From Bacillota bacterium (lineage in GTDB: Bacteria; Bacillota; Clostridia; Christensenellales; Aristaeellaceae), in NCBI GenBank assembly GCA_023413135.1, contig JAEZQK010000090.1:13201-77200 (forward strand): a stretch of DNA of 64,000 nucleotides, given 5' to 3'. Positions 18,212 through 26,988 of this stretch are shown here, in pieces. Numbering within the stretch: the first letter of the stretch is position 1; each line of letters starts with the position of its first letter. Under the pieces are notes generated by a model. It made no database searches and was not told where the DNA came from. It was given only the letters and a program-made list of their open reading frames with translations. The position numbers and the translations under genes were made by a program.

Positions 18212-19150
18212 ATGGCACCCAAATCGCAGCGGAAAATCATTGTCAGCGCGGCCGTTACCGGCGGCGTGCATACCCCCAGCATGTCCAAATACCTTCCACG
18301 CAACCCAGATATGATCGTGGAGGATGCGGTGAATGCCGCCAAGGCCGGCGCAGCCGTGGTGCATATCCACGCCCGCATGCAGGACGGCAAGCCCACCGCC
18401 GATTATGACACGTTTGAGTACATTCTCTCCCGCATCAAAAAGCAAAGCGACGTGGTCATCGGCATCACCACCGGCGGCGCCCAGGGCATGACGGTGGAGG
18501 AGCGGTTCGCCGTGATCCCACATTTCAGCCCGGAAATCGCCTCCGCCAACGGCGGAACCATCAACTTCTGTTTTTCCCGCCTGGCCGACGAGATCGGCAC
18601 GTTCGAATACGAGTGGGAGAAACCCTTTATCGAGCGTACCTGGGATAACCTGTTCAAGAACACGTTCAGGGACATTGAGTACTGCATCAACATGATGAAT
18701 GAATGCGACACCCGCCCGGAGTTTGAGCTGTTCGATTACGGCCAACTGGCGAATTTGCATCACTTTGTGCAAAAGGGCATTGTACGCAAGCCCATCTATT
18801 TACAGTTCGTGCCCGGTATCATGGGCGCTATGCCCATCAGCAACGAGGGCATGCTGTTCATTATCGACCAGGCGAAAAAAATGTTCGGGCCGGATGTACA
18901 GTACTGCACCGTGGCTCCCGGAAGGCGCATGTTCCGCCTGGCGACCATGATGGCGCTAAATGGTGGCAACGTGCGGGTGGGGATGGAAGACGGTCTTTAT
19001 ATCAAGCCCAACGGCGAGCTGGCCAAGTCCAGTGCCGAGCAGGTCCAGAAGATCGTACGCATTTTGAATGAATTGGACTTTGAAATCGCCAAGCCCGACG
19101 ACGCCCGGGAGCAGTTGCAGTTAAAGGGCCGCGACAAGGTGAACTTCTAA
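18212..19150 (+). CDS. BKACE-family beta-keto acid cleavage enzyme (DUF849)
   Basis: A 312-residue enzyme of the DUF849 family, whose type member Kce cleaves 3-keto-5-aminohexanoate with acetyl-CoA. The zinc HxH motif is present in AAVVHIHARMQDGKP. AAVTGGVHTPSMSKYLP near the start and GGNVRVGMEDGLYIKPNGELA near the end are typical. The reaction is beta-keto acid plus acetyl-CoA giving acetoacetate and a new CoA ester. ATG 18212 is chosen because AAGGAGG lies 8 bp before it. A thiolase gene follows 10 bp later. The keto-acid substrate is unknown. Confidence 0.88.
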   Translation: MAPKSQRKIIVSAAVTGGVHTPSMSKYLPRNPDMIVEDAVNAAKAGAAVVHIHARMQDGKPTADYDTFEYILSRIKKQSDVVIGITTGGAQGMTVEERFAVIPHFSPEIASANGGTINFCFSRLADEIGTFEYEWEKPFIERTWDNLFKNTFRDIEYCINMMNECDTRPEFELFDYGQLANLHHFVQKGIVRKPIYLQFVPGIMGAMPISNEGMLFIIDQAKKMFGPDVQYCTVAPGRRMFRLATMMALNGGNVRVGMEDGLYIKPNGELAKSSAEQVQKIVRILNELDFEIAKPDDAREQLQLKGRDKVNF

Positions 19151-19160
19151 GGAGGCAGGC

Positions 19161-20348
19161 ATGTTTCAAAAGTCGGTAATCGTATCCATGGCCCGCACCG
19201 CCATCGGCGGTTTTGGGGGCTCATTAAAAAGCAAAACGGCCATAGAGCTGGGCGCCATCGCCGCAAAGGCGGCAATGGCGCGGTCCCAGGTGCCCGCGGC
19301 AGCAGTGGATGAGGTAGTTTTCGGCTGTGTAGGGCAGTATGGTTTGAACGCCTTTCTCTCCCGGCTGGTAGGGCTTAACGCCGGTGTGCCGGAAACGGCT
19401 TCCGCCCAGACGGTGAACAGGATGTGCGCCTCCGGATTGCAGGCAATCGTCACGGCTTCCCAGTTGATCGAATCCGGCGATGCCGAGGTTACATTGGCCG
19501 GTGGCGCGGAAAGCATGTCCAACTACCCCTATACCTTGCAGGATGCCCGCTGGGGCATGCGCATGGGCGTGGGGGAATTGGCGATGCTGGATGCGCTGAC
19601 CACCGCGTTGTGCGAACCCACTTCCGGCGAGAAGGTGCATATCGCCATCACTGCCGAGAACATCGCGCAAAAGTACGGGTTGACAAGGCAAGATCTGGAC
19701 GCGTATGCTCTTCACGGCCAACAGCGTGCCAAAGCTGCTATTGCAAACGGTTTGTTCAAGGATGAAATCGTGCCCGTGGAACTCACAAACAAGGGTGAGG
19801 TCACGATTTTTGATACCGATGAGCATCCCAGGGAAACCAGCCTCGACAAGCTTGCAAAGCTCCGCCCCATCGTAAAGTCCGACGGGGTGGTCACGGCGGG
19901 CAATGCCAGCGGTATCAATGACGGGGCTGCCGCCATGGTGATCGTTTCCCGCGACAAAGCCTCGGAACTGGGCGTGAAACCCCTGGCCCGGGTAGTGGAT
20001 TTCGCCTGCGCGGGCGTAGATCCCAAGTATATGGGCCTTGGCCCTGTGGATTCTACCCGCAAGCTGCTGAAAAAAACCGGCCTGTCCCTCTCCGACATCG
20101 GCCTTGTGGAACTGAACGAAGCCTTTGCCGCCCAGGCGGTGGGCTGCATCAAGGAACTCGGCCTTGATCCCGATATCGTCAACGTCAATGGCTCCGGTAT
20201 CGCTCTGGGGCACCCCATTGGTGCAACGGGCGCCATCATCTCCATCAAGCTCATCTCAGAAATGCGCCGCCGCAACATCCGTTACGGCCTTGCAACCCTT
20301 TGCATCGGCGGCGGCCAAGGCATGAGCGTGGTGTTTGAGGCGCTGTAG
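19161..20348 (+). CDS. acetyl-CoA acetyltransferase (thiolase)
   Basis: A 395-residue thiolase with all catalytic residues: nucleophile C89 in NRMCASGLQAI, H351 in GHPIGATGA, and C381 in CIGGGQG. NEAFAAQA is present. It cleaves acetoacetyl-CoA, or a related 3-ketoacyl-CoA, with CoA. Following a BKACE gene, it may return acetyl units used or made by that enzyme. GGAGG precedes ATG 19161. A short perfect palindrome just after the stop may end this transcript. Confidence 0.93.
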   Translation: MFQKSVIVSMARTAIGGFGGSLKSKTAIELGAIAAKAAMARSQVPAAAVDEVVFGCVGQYGLNAFLSRLVGLNAGVPETASAQTVNRMCASGLQAIVTASQLIESGDAEVTLAGGAESMSNYPYTLQDARWGMRMGVGELAMLDALTTALCEPTSGEKVHIAITAENIAQKYGLTRQDLDAYALHGQQRAKAAIANGLFKDEIVPVELTNKGEVTIFDTDEHPRETSLDKLAKLRPIVKSDGVVTAGNASGINDGAAAMVIVSRDKASELGVKPLARVVDFACAGVDPKYMGLGPVDSTRKLLKKTGLSLSDIGLVELNEAFAAQAVGCIKELGLDPDIVNVNGSGIALGHPIGATGAIISIKLISEMRRRNIRYGLATLCIGGGQGMSVVFEAL

Positions 20349-20368
20349 GGGAGGCGCTGCCTCCCCTA
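20346..20368 (+). terminator. palindrome at the thiolase stop codon
   Basis: TAGGGGAGGC and GCCTCCCCTA form a stem with a 3-nt loop directly at the stop codon. There is no U-tract, so its effect as a terminator is uncertain. The rest of the gap to 20747 carries only the inverted repeat at 20525-20611 and no gene. Confidence 0.45.
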
Positions 20369-20524
20369 ACCCCTCTGCTCAAGGGATTTATCCCTTGAGA
20401 ATCCCTATCTATGGGTAAAAATAATGCCTTCACGATCACCCAACCCAGCCGGGGGCGATTATTATACTATTCTAAAACATAAATGCACCGAAGAACACCG
20501 GCACATAGAATACACGTAAATTCC

Positions 20525-20611
20525 GCCCGCTGTCATCCCTCGCTGCGCGAAGGATCTTACAGCAGCATGAAAATCCAAGATCCTTCGCTGCGCTCAGGAT
20601 GACGGTCTGCG
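20525..20611. repeat. long imperfect inverted repeat
   Basis: The left arm GTCATCCCTCGCTGCGCGAA and its AGGATCTT end pair with AAGATCC and TTCGCTGCGCTCAGGATGAC across about 20 bp. This resembles hairpin repeats found in many clostridial genomes. It separates the thiolase from the second DUF1537 gene. Confidence 0.75.
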
Positions 20612-20747
20612 GGGTTGGATTCGCCTTCAGAGCTCATCGCCATCGCTGCATTAATGTTTAAAATTAGTATTAATCACCCGCTTTTGCTGGGTATTCTACC
20701 TTCAGGATAAAGAGAAACAACAGAGCTACCCAAAGGAGTGACTCCCT

Positions 20748-22181
20748 TTGAACGAGCAAATCCTCAATAAGCAAGCCTCCCTTGCCGCTTACCCCGATTA
20801 TGACCGTGCGCTGGTTGCCGGAAAACTGCAAGCCGCACTTTCCACCCTTAATCGCAAGATCGTGGTGCTGGACGACGATCCCACCGGCGTTCAAACAGTG
20901 CACGGTGTGTACGTATACACCGACTGGTCGGAGGAAAGCATCCGGGCCGGCTTAGAAAGCCCAGAATCCATCTTCTTCATACTCACCAATTCCCGCAGCT
21001 TCGATAGTGGAAAGACTGCGCAGGTGCATGAGGAGATCGCCCGCCGGGTAGTGAAAGTATCCAAGGAAACGGGCAAGCGCTTTCTCTTGATCAGCCGCGG
21101 CGATTCCACGCTGCGGGGCCATTATCCGCTGGAAACGCAGGTACTGCGTGAAACGCTGGAGCGGGAAGCGGAAGAAAAGATCAATGGCGAAATCATACTG
21201 CCCTTCTTTCTGGAGGGCGGGCGCTATACCATCGGCAATGTGCACTATGTGGCCATGGGTGACGAGCTCGTTCCCGCCGGACAGACGGAGTTTGCCGGGG
21301 ACAAGACGTTCGGCTATAAAAGCTCCAACCTTTGTGAATGGATCGAGGAAAAGAATGGCGGAGCGTACAAAAAGGAGGATGTGACCTGCATCACCCTTGC
21401 GGAATTGCGCGCTCTGGACTTCGCTTCCATCGAGCAAAAGCTGCTTTCCGTTTCCGGATTCGGAAAAGTGGTGGTGAATGCCGTCGATTATGCCGATGTG
21501 GAGGTGTTTGTCACCGCGCTGGTTTCTGTGCTGAATAAGGGCCGGGAGTTCCTGTTCCGCAGCGCGGCGGTGCTCACCAGGGTTTTGGGTGGCATCCAGG
21601 GCCGGGAAGTGCTCACCAGGGAGGAGCTTAACGACAAGGAAAACAAAAACGGGGGCCTCATTCTCATCGGCTCCCATGTGAAGCGTACCACCCAGCAGCT
21701 GGAACAGTTGAAAAAGGCCGGCTTTATCACCTTTGTGGAGTTCAATCAGCACCTGGCGGTGGATGCTCAAAAATTGGCTGCGGAACAAAAACGCGTTATC
21801 AGCATCGTGGAAGCGGAGATCAAATCGGGCCGGACTGTGGCCGTATACACCCGGCGGGACAGGTTTGATTTGAACACCACTGACAAGGAAGAGGAATTGC
21901 GCTTGTCGGTACGCATTTCAGATGCGGTTTCGGGCATCGCCGGCAACCTTACCGTGCGGCCCAACTTCATCATCGCCAAGGGCGGCATCACCTCCAGCGA
22001 CGTGGGTACCAAGGGTTTGAAGGTCAAAAAGGCGCTGGTTTTGGGGCAGATATTAAAAGGCGTGCCGGTATGGCTGACCGGGCCGGAAAGCAAATTCCCC
22101 AATATGCCCTATGTGATCTTCCCTGGCAACGTGGGCGACGAAAACGCACTGTACGACGCGGTATTGAAACTACAACCGTAG
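20748..22181 (+). CDS. four-carbon acid sugar kinase (DUF1537), copy 2
   Basis: A 477-residue DUF1537 kinase. The motif KIVVLDDDPTGVQTVHGVYVYT opens the substrate domain after a ~35-residue lead, and LISRGDSTLRGHYP follows. The nucleotide-binding half contains IIAKGGITSSDVGTKGLKVKKALVLGQI. Inserted segments such as ILPFFLEGGRYTIGNVHYV make it longer than copy 1, so the two probably handle different acids. ATG or TTG choice: the start at 20748 (TTG) is preceded by AAAGGAGTGA. An SDR gene follows after 16 bp. Confidence 0.88.
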   Translation: MNEQILNKQASLAAYPDYDRALVAGKLQAALSTLNRKIVVLDDDPTGVQTVHGVYVYTDWSEESIRAGLESPESIFFILTNSRSFDSGKTAQVHEEIARRVVKVSKETGKRFLLISRGDSTLRGHYPLETQVLRETLEREAEEKINGEIILPFFLEGGRYTIGNVHYVAMGDELVPAGQTEFAGDKTFGYKSSNLCEWIEEKNGGAYKKEDVTCITLAELRALDFASIEQKLLSVSGFGKVVVNAVDYADVEVFVTALVSVLNKGREFLFRSAAVLTRVLGGIQGREVLTREELNDKENKNGGLILIGSHVKRTTQQLEQLKKAGFITFVEFNQHLAVDAQKLAAEQKRVISIVEAEIKSGRTVAVYTRRDRFDLNTTDKEEELRLSVRISDAVSGIAGNLTVRPNFIIAKGGITSSDVGTKGLKVKKALVLGQILKGVPVWLTGPESKFPNMPYVIFPGNVGDENALYDAVLKLQP

Positions 22182-22197
22182 CGAGGAGGAAATCATC

Positions 22198-22938
22198 ATG
22201 CGTTTTTTAGGTAAAATCGCCGTGGTGACAGGCGCGGCCCAGGGTATCGGAGCGGCCATCGCCAAGCGGCTTTATGATGACGGGGCGGATTATGTGGCAC
22301 TGCTGGATCTGAACGCAGAAAAGCTGGCCGCAGCCGCATCGGCAATCGATCCAACCGGCCAACGGACGGGGGTACACGTTTGCAACGTATCCAAACCCGA
22401 AAGCGTCCAGGAAGTGTTTGGGCAGATCGAGCAAAAGTTTGGCCGCATCGACATTCTTGTGAACAATGCCGGCATCACCAGGGATGCCATGCTCCACAAG
22501 ATGACCGACGAGCAATGGCTGTCGGTAATCGATGTGAACCTGAACAGCATGTACTACTGCTGCAAGGCCGTGGTGCCGGGCATGCGGGAGCGCAAGTACG
22601 GCAAGATCGTGAACCTGGCCTCGGTGTCCGCCTTCGGGAACATCGGCCAGACCAATTATGGCGCCTCCAAGGGCGGCGTGATCGGGTTCACCAAGTGCCT
22701 GGCCCGGGAAGTGGCCCGCAGCCGCGTAACGGTGAACTGCATAGCCCCCAGCTACATCAATACCGATATGCTTCGCGCCGTGCCCGAGCAGGTGATGCAA
22801 AAATTCCTGGCCGCCATTCCCATGGAGCGGCTGGGCGAGCCGGAGGAGCTGGCCGCAGCGGCGGCATTCCTGTGCTCCGACGATTCCAGCTTTATCACCG
22901 GCGAATGCCTGGTGGTGTCGGGCGGATCGTATATGTAA
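22198..22938 (+). CDS. SDR-family oxidoreductase, FabG-like
   Basis: A 246-residue short-chain dehydrogenase. The NAD(P) motif is TGAAQGIG (about 11-18), LVNNAGITRD follows, and the catalytic set is Ser in NLASVSAFG with Tyr and Lys in YGASKGG. The end FITGECLVVSGGSYM is FabG-like. In this operon it more probably oxidises or reduces a hydroxy-acid or its product than makes fatty acids. AGGAGG precedes the ATG. A strong terminator follows, so it is the last gene of the locus. Confidence 0.9.
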   Translation: MRFLGKIAVVTGAAQGIGAAIAKRLYDDGADYVALLDLNAEKLAAAASAIDPTGQRTGVHVCNVSKPESVQEVFGQIEQKFGRIDILVNNAGITRDAMLHKMTDEQWLSVIDVNLNSMYYCCKAVVPGMRERKYGKIVNLASVSAFGNIGQTNYGASKGGVIGFTKCLAREVARSRVTVNCIAPSYINTDMLRAVPEQVMQKFLAAIPMERLGEPEELAAAAAFLCSDDSSFITGECLVVSGGSYM

Positions 22939-22943
22939 TCATG

Positions 22944-22981
22944 TCGTGAAAATCGCTGACGCGGTTTTCACGATTTTTTTC
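22944..22981 (+). terminator. Rho-independent terminator of the acid-sugar locus
   Basis: CGTGAAAATCGC and GCGGTTTTCACG form a 12-bp stem around TGAC, followed by ATTTTTTT. It ends the transcript just after the SDR gene. Confidence 0.92.
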
Positions 22982-23292
22982 AGAATTTCCTTATAATTTA
23001 GCGCACCGTACTTCACTGCGCTCGCTCGGCGCGTTGAATTACGGCCAGAAAATTCTGCAAGGAATGGATTTCTTACGAAATCCTTCCGAAATCGCCGCAC
23101 ATGTCGCCGATTTCGGATTGATAAACGAGGGGACCGCGGTCCCCTCGTTGCTCCCCGTGGTTGGTGACGCGCTGATCTCGCTTGCAAAGTTGCAGGCGGG
23201 ATTTGTTTTGCAACCAAGTCATATAGGCTGTATAATGTTTTTGGCAGCAGGGGTGAATGGTCCGAACGGCGATGCTGATATGAGCTGCGCAG
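22982..23292. other. gene-free stretch with palindromes
   Basis: No credible gene. A perfect 22-bp palindrome centred on CCGCGG lies at 23126-23147, and repeated CGAAATC-like motifs occur around 23075-23120. An open frame across 23034-23438 has no relatives I recognise and runs through the repeat at 23293-23418, so it is not called. Confidence 0.6.
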
Positions 23293-23418
23293 GCGGGCGA
23301 TTGATAATCGCCCCTACACCTGCATGGGGTTTGTTGTCGCCTCTGCCGGGGCATGCGGGAGCCGGGAGGAAAGCCAATATACTCTTAGCAGCCGTAGGGG
23401 CGATTATCAATCGCCTGC
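23293..23418 (-). repeat. BIME-like element, copy 2 (inverted relative to copies 1 and 3)
   Basis: A 126-bp element with facing palindromes GCGGGCGATTGATAATCGCC and GGCGATTATCAATCGCCTGC. On the minus strand the core reads TTTCCTCCCGGCTCC then CCCCGGCAGAGGCGACAA, aligned with the cores at 1811-1932 and 27866-27990. Confidence 0.85.
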
Positions 23419-23550
23419 AGTGCACCGGCTATCGATAAGCCGGAGGAAGGCTAACTCATCCACTAGCAGTTCTTTCATACGTTCACGTATAAGTTTGGTT
23501 TTATCAGATTCACTTTGATTCATTCCATTTTGAACAGGAGGGAAACCCCT

Positions 23551-23943
23551 ATGGGCATCCTATCAAACAGCGTACATACGGGCCTTTTTGTAGAGGATGT
23601 CGAAAAGATGGTATCATTCTACAGAGATATTCTGGGCTTTGAAACGGACTGGGAGGTTGGTCCATTTGCTAGCTTTAAAGTAAAAGACGGCGGATTGTTC
23701 CTGTTTGACAGGAAACAATTCGCCGCATCTATGAAGCAAGAGTATTGCCCGCCAAAGGGATTCAATCAAACCATGGAAATAGGCATCGGCGTTCCGACGA
23801 AAGAGGATGTGGACAAAGAATATAAGCGTTTATTGTCCCTTGGTGTTCATTCGCTGACGGGAGAACCTGTCACGCAGCCATGGGGGCAAAGAAACTTTTG
23901 GATCGCCGATCCCGAAGGGAATTATATTGAAATTGGCTGCTAA
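23551..23943 (+). CDS. VOC-superfamily protein (glyoxalase/dioxygenase-like)
   Basis: A 130-residue single VOC domain. It starts HTGLFVEDVEKMVSFYRDILGF and ends FWIADPEGNYIEIGC, with the metal His and C-terminal Glu of the fold present. Such proteins isomerise, conjugate or bind small molecules; the ligand here is unknown. ATG 23551 follows AGGAGGG. It converges with the AraC gene 16 bp away. Confidence 0.8.
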   Translation: MGILSNSVHTGLFVEDVEKMVSFYRDILGFETDWEVGPFASFKVKDGGLFLFDRKQFAASMKQEYCPPKGFNQTMEIGIGVPTKEDVDKEYKRLLSLGVHSLTGEPVTQPWGQRNFWIADPEGNYIEIGC

Positions 23944-23958
23944 AGATTGCTTTATTCA

Positions 23959-24831
23959 TCAAGCATACGTCTTGCTGCGTTTGCGCTTGCGGTATTCGCT
24001 GGGGGATTGGCCGATTTGCTGCTTGAAAACGCGGTTGAATGTCTGCACGCTTAAAAAACCTGTCTGCTCCACAACTTCGGTAATGTTATAGTCCGTATAA
24101 ATCAAAAGCCGCTGGGCGTTGTTCACCCGTATGGCGTTCAAATATTCCACAAAGGAGATGCCTGCGTTTTTCTTGATGTATTTTGAACAATAGCTTTCGG
24201 TCAGCCCCAGATGGTCTGCCAGCATCTTCAGCGTCAGCTTGCCGTAGCAGTTGTCCTGCATGTATTCCAGGGCGGCTTCCATATAGCGCAGGTTTTCAAT
24301 GGAAACTGGCACGAATTCGGCGATGATTTCCGGCGTGGCCAGCAAGATCGCCGTCAATTCCACCAGCTTGCCATAATAGAAATATTCCTTGTATTTGGGC
24401 AGGGAGCAGTTTAACATCTCAAGAATCAATTCCCATACCATTTCGTTGGAACGTGTTTTGAACACCAGGCTGTACAATTGCTGATAGGCTTCCTTTTGAG
24501 CCGACTGGAAGAAGGAGGGCAGGAGCCATTCCTTCATGAACTTGATTTTGATGATGTCGGCCTCCTGCTTTTTGGGCAGGTATTCGTGCAACACGCTGCC
24601 ACGGATGCACAAAAGCTCGCCGGCGGATATGGTGAACACATGATCTTCCACCATGATCTCCACCTGGCCGGAAAGCACGAAGGCCATTTCGATTTCCTTA
24701 TGCAGATGCTTGTCGGAGACGTATACATCGTCGATTAGCGCGCATTGCGGCTGACCTACGAACAAATGAAACAGCTCCATCGGCACCTTTTTCCGGATGC
24801 TCCCCTCCGGCTTGGGGGCATTTGCGTGCAT
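23959..24831 (-). CDS. AraC-family transcriptional regulator with cupin domain
   Basis: A 290-residue regulator. Residues ~35-110 form a cupin (KHLHKEIEMAFVLSGQVEIMVEDHVFTISAGELLCIRGSVLHEY). The C-terminal ~100 residues hold the two AraC helix-turn-helix motifs (LTLKMLADHLGLTESYCSKYIKK and NITEVVEQTGFLSVQTFNRVFKQQIGQSPSEYR). It is likely to respond to a sugar or related ligand. It faces away from the lactonase gene and may control it or the acid-sugar locus to its left, which lacks its own regulator. AAAGGGATG precedes the start at 24831. Confidence 0.88.
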   Translation of the reverse strand: MHANAPKPEGSIRKKVPMELFHLFVGQPQCALIDDVYVSDKHLHKEIEMAFVLSGQVEIMVEDHVFTISAGELLCIRGSVLHEYLPKKQEADIIKIKFMKEWLLPSFFQSAQKEAYQQLYSLVFKTRSNEMVWELILEMLNCSLPKYKEYFYYGKLVELTAILLATPEIIAEFVPVSIENLRYMEAALEYMQDNCYGKLTLKMLADHLGLTESYCSKYIKKNAGISFVEYLNAIRVNNAQRLLIYTDYNITEVVEQTGFLSVQTFNRVFKQQIGQSPSEYRKRKRSKTYA

Positions 24832-24969
24832 TGGACATCCCTTTCTATTCGCATTCCGCTTCCGTTTATTGCTTCTTCATTATAACAATACGAAAAGTAT
24901 GTGTCAACCAAGGGCATAACGGCCAAATTGTGGTACAATGGTTTTGTTTATGGAATGCGGAGGTAAAAA

Positions 24970-25992
24970 ATGAAAGCGCTGATATTGATAGGTACCTACA
25001 CATCCAGGGGGAATGCACAGGGGATCTACGAGGCGGATTTGGATATGGAAAGCGGCGATTTGAGCAGTGTCCGCCTTGTAATCCGCCAAAAAGAACCTTC
25101 CTATCTTACATTGTCCATGGATGGGAAGCGGCTGTATGCGGTGGAGGAAACAGTGCCGGCGGGCCGCGTGTTCAGCTACACGGAATCACCGGATGGCTGG
25201 GTGCAGACGGGATGTGAATCCTCCGGAGGGAGCGCGCCTTGCCACGTGATGCTGGATGAAGAGCATAATACGCTGGCCGTGGCCAACTATATGGACGGCG
25301 CGGTAAGCTTTTATGGTTTGGATGGTGCCGGCGCGCTGCAGTGCGGCCCGCAGACGATTGTGATGGAAGGGAAAGGCGTGCATCCAAAAAGGCAGGAGTG
25401 CGCCCACGCCCACCAATGCGTGCGGTATGGGGAAAAGGTGCTGGTAAGCGACTTGGGCACCGATAAGGTGCGCGTCTTTTATAGGGGCACTGACGGGCGA
25501 TACGGGGAGGAAGCGCCTCTTGTGCATACCCGGCCCGGCGATGGGCCACGCCATATGTGTTTGACGAAGGATGGAGCAATGCTTTATCTTTTGTGCGAGC
25601 TTCAAAACGTGCTGTATGCCTTCCGCAAAACCGACGGGGGTTTTGTGGAGGAGGGCGTTTATGCATATCTTCCGGATCAAGCGCCTCAAAGCTCGGCGGC
25701 GGCGATCCGTATAAGTGACGATGAACGGTTTTTGTTTGCTTCCAGCCGGGGCGGGTTTAATGGCGTGGCACTGTTTGAGCTGGACTTAAAAACGCGTCTG
25801 CCTCTGCTTCAGGATGTATGTTTAACCAGCGCGATCCCCAGAGACATTTTGCCGGTGGGGGAATATTTGTTATGCGCCTGCCAGGATGCAAATGCGGTGC
25901 AGGTGATGAAGCTGGACCGGGAACAAAAGAAGCTGGCCGTACACGGTGAAATCGAAGTGCCAAGGCCGGTATGCCTGGTATTGAAGCAATAG
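24970..25992 (+). CDS. lactonase family protein (YbhE/Pgl-type beta propeller)
   Basis: A 340-residue seven-bladed propeller of the 6-phosphogluconolactonase/carboxy-cis,cis-muconate cyclase family. It begins IGTYTSRGNAQGIYEADLDM and contains the family markers PSYLTLSMDGKRLYAVEE, HQCVRYGEKVLVSDLGTDKV and GDGPRHMCLTKDGAMLYLL. It opens a sugar lactone to the acid, in the cytoplasm. Such an activity could supply acid sugars to the locus at 10-23 kb. GGAGG lies 8 bp before ATG 24970. Confidence 0.85.
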   Translation: MKALILIGTYTSRGNAQGIYEADLDMESGDLSSVRLVIRQKEPSYLTLSMDGKRLYAVEETVPAGRVFSYTESPDGWVQTGCESSGGSAPCHVMLDEEHNTLAVANYMDGAVSFYGLDGAGALQCGPQTIVMEGKGVHPKRQECAHAHQCVRYGEKVLVSDLGTDKVRVFYRGTDGRYGEEAPLVHTRPGDGPRHMCLTKDGAMLYLLCELQNVLYAFRKTDGGFVEEGVYAYLPDQAPQSSAAAIRISDDERFLFASSRGGFNGVALFELDLKTRLPLLQDVCLTSAIPRDILPVGEYLLCACQDANAVQVMKLDREQKKLAVHGEIEVPRPVCLVLKQ

Positions 25993-26001
25993 AGAAAGCT
26001 A

Positions 26002-26895
26002 TTACCTTACCCAGATCACAGACGGGTCTATCGCATCGATCCTTGGGGAGCATGTGCGCGCCATGGCACCGGCCATTTCCTCCGTCATTTCTTCGATTTT
26101 TTTCTTCACGGCGTCTGCTCCTCCTTCCTGAAGCGGTCCCATCAAAGCGCGCCCCACGGATACCGCGGTGGCGCCAAGGGCCAGCGCCTTGAACGCGTCG
26201 ATCCCGCTTTCCACGCAGCAGTCCACAAAAATCGGCATGCTTCGGTCCAATGCCTTAGCGATCCTGGGCAGCACCATAAGCGGCGGCACCGCATAGTTCA
26301 AAATGCCATGATGGTGGGAAACAACAATGCCTTTGACGCCCGCTTCCGCGCATTTGCAGGCATCCTGCTCGCTGAGCACCCCTTTGATGATGAATGGCAG
26401 ATTTGTCGCCCGGACAAAGGATTTGATTTCATCCAGCGTCTTGGGAACCATGTTCAGGCCCAGAACGGTATCGTATTTTCCCTTGCCGTTGAACGCATGA
26501 TCGATGTCCATGCCTACGGCCAGCGCACCGCACTTTTGTGCATGCTCTATTTTTTTGAATATGACGTCATTGTTCAAATGAGGCTTGATGATCTTGATGG
26601 TTCTTGCTCCCGTTAAGGTGATGGCCTCCAGTTCATCCTCTCCGCCCATGCCTGTCCACATCACCGCGTTTGCGGCAAATACCCCCTTGGCCATTTCCAC
26701 TGCGCCACCCTGGCGGCAGTTATCCAGGTGAGAGAGCGCGGCCGTCATAATGGGGGTGGAGAATGTTTCGCCGTAAAGCTCAAGCTTTGTGGACGGAGTC
26801 ACCGCATCCAGGTGCCGCATCTCGATGAGCAGCCTGTCAAAATACTCCCGTGTGATTTGATTGGCGTCGCCCATTTTATGCCTCTGCTGATCCAT
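26002..26895 (-). CDS. FMN-dependent alpha-hydroxy-acid oxidase family protein, atypical active site
   Basis: A 297-residue TIM barrel of the lactate/glycolate oxidase family, about 50 residues shorter than usual. Recognisable parts are TPIMTAALSHL, the FMN Lys in PFIIKGVLSEQDA, and AFKALALGATAVSVGRALMGP. The usual SNHGGRQ active-site motif reads SHHHGILN: a His is kept but the substrate-binding Arg is lost. DGGIRRG reads DCCVESG. It may therefore be a dehydrogenase with an unusual substrate, or not an oxidase at all. ATG 26895 has GGGAG before it; longer upstream frames are spurious. Confidence 0.75.
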   Translation of the reverse strand: MDQQRHKMGDANQITREYFDRLLIEMRHLDAVTPSTKLELYGETFSTPIMTAALSHLDNCRQGGAVEMAKGVFAANAVMWTGMGGEDELEAITLTGARTIKIIKPHLNNDVIFKKIEHAQKCGALAVGMDIDHAFNGKGKYDTVLGLNMVPKTLDEIKSFVRATNLPFIIKGVLSEQDACKCAEAGVKGIVVSHHHGILNYAVPPLMVLPRIAKALDRSMPIFVDCCVESGIDAFKALALGATAVSVGRALMGPLQEGGADAVKKKIEEMTEEMAGAMARTCSPRIDAIDPSVIWVR

Positions 26896-26988
26896 ATAAT
26901 TCTCCCATTCCTGTTTTTCTTGCAGTATACTGCATATGGTTTCCTTTGTCCATTCCGTAAGATAAGAGGAAAATGAAAGAGGAAGCGT

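Noticed and set aside
23034..23438. 134-codon open frame between the SDR gene and the VOC gene
   Set aside because: It reads through the BIME-like repeat and palindromes, has no ribosome site and no recognisable domain.
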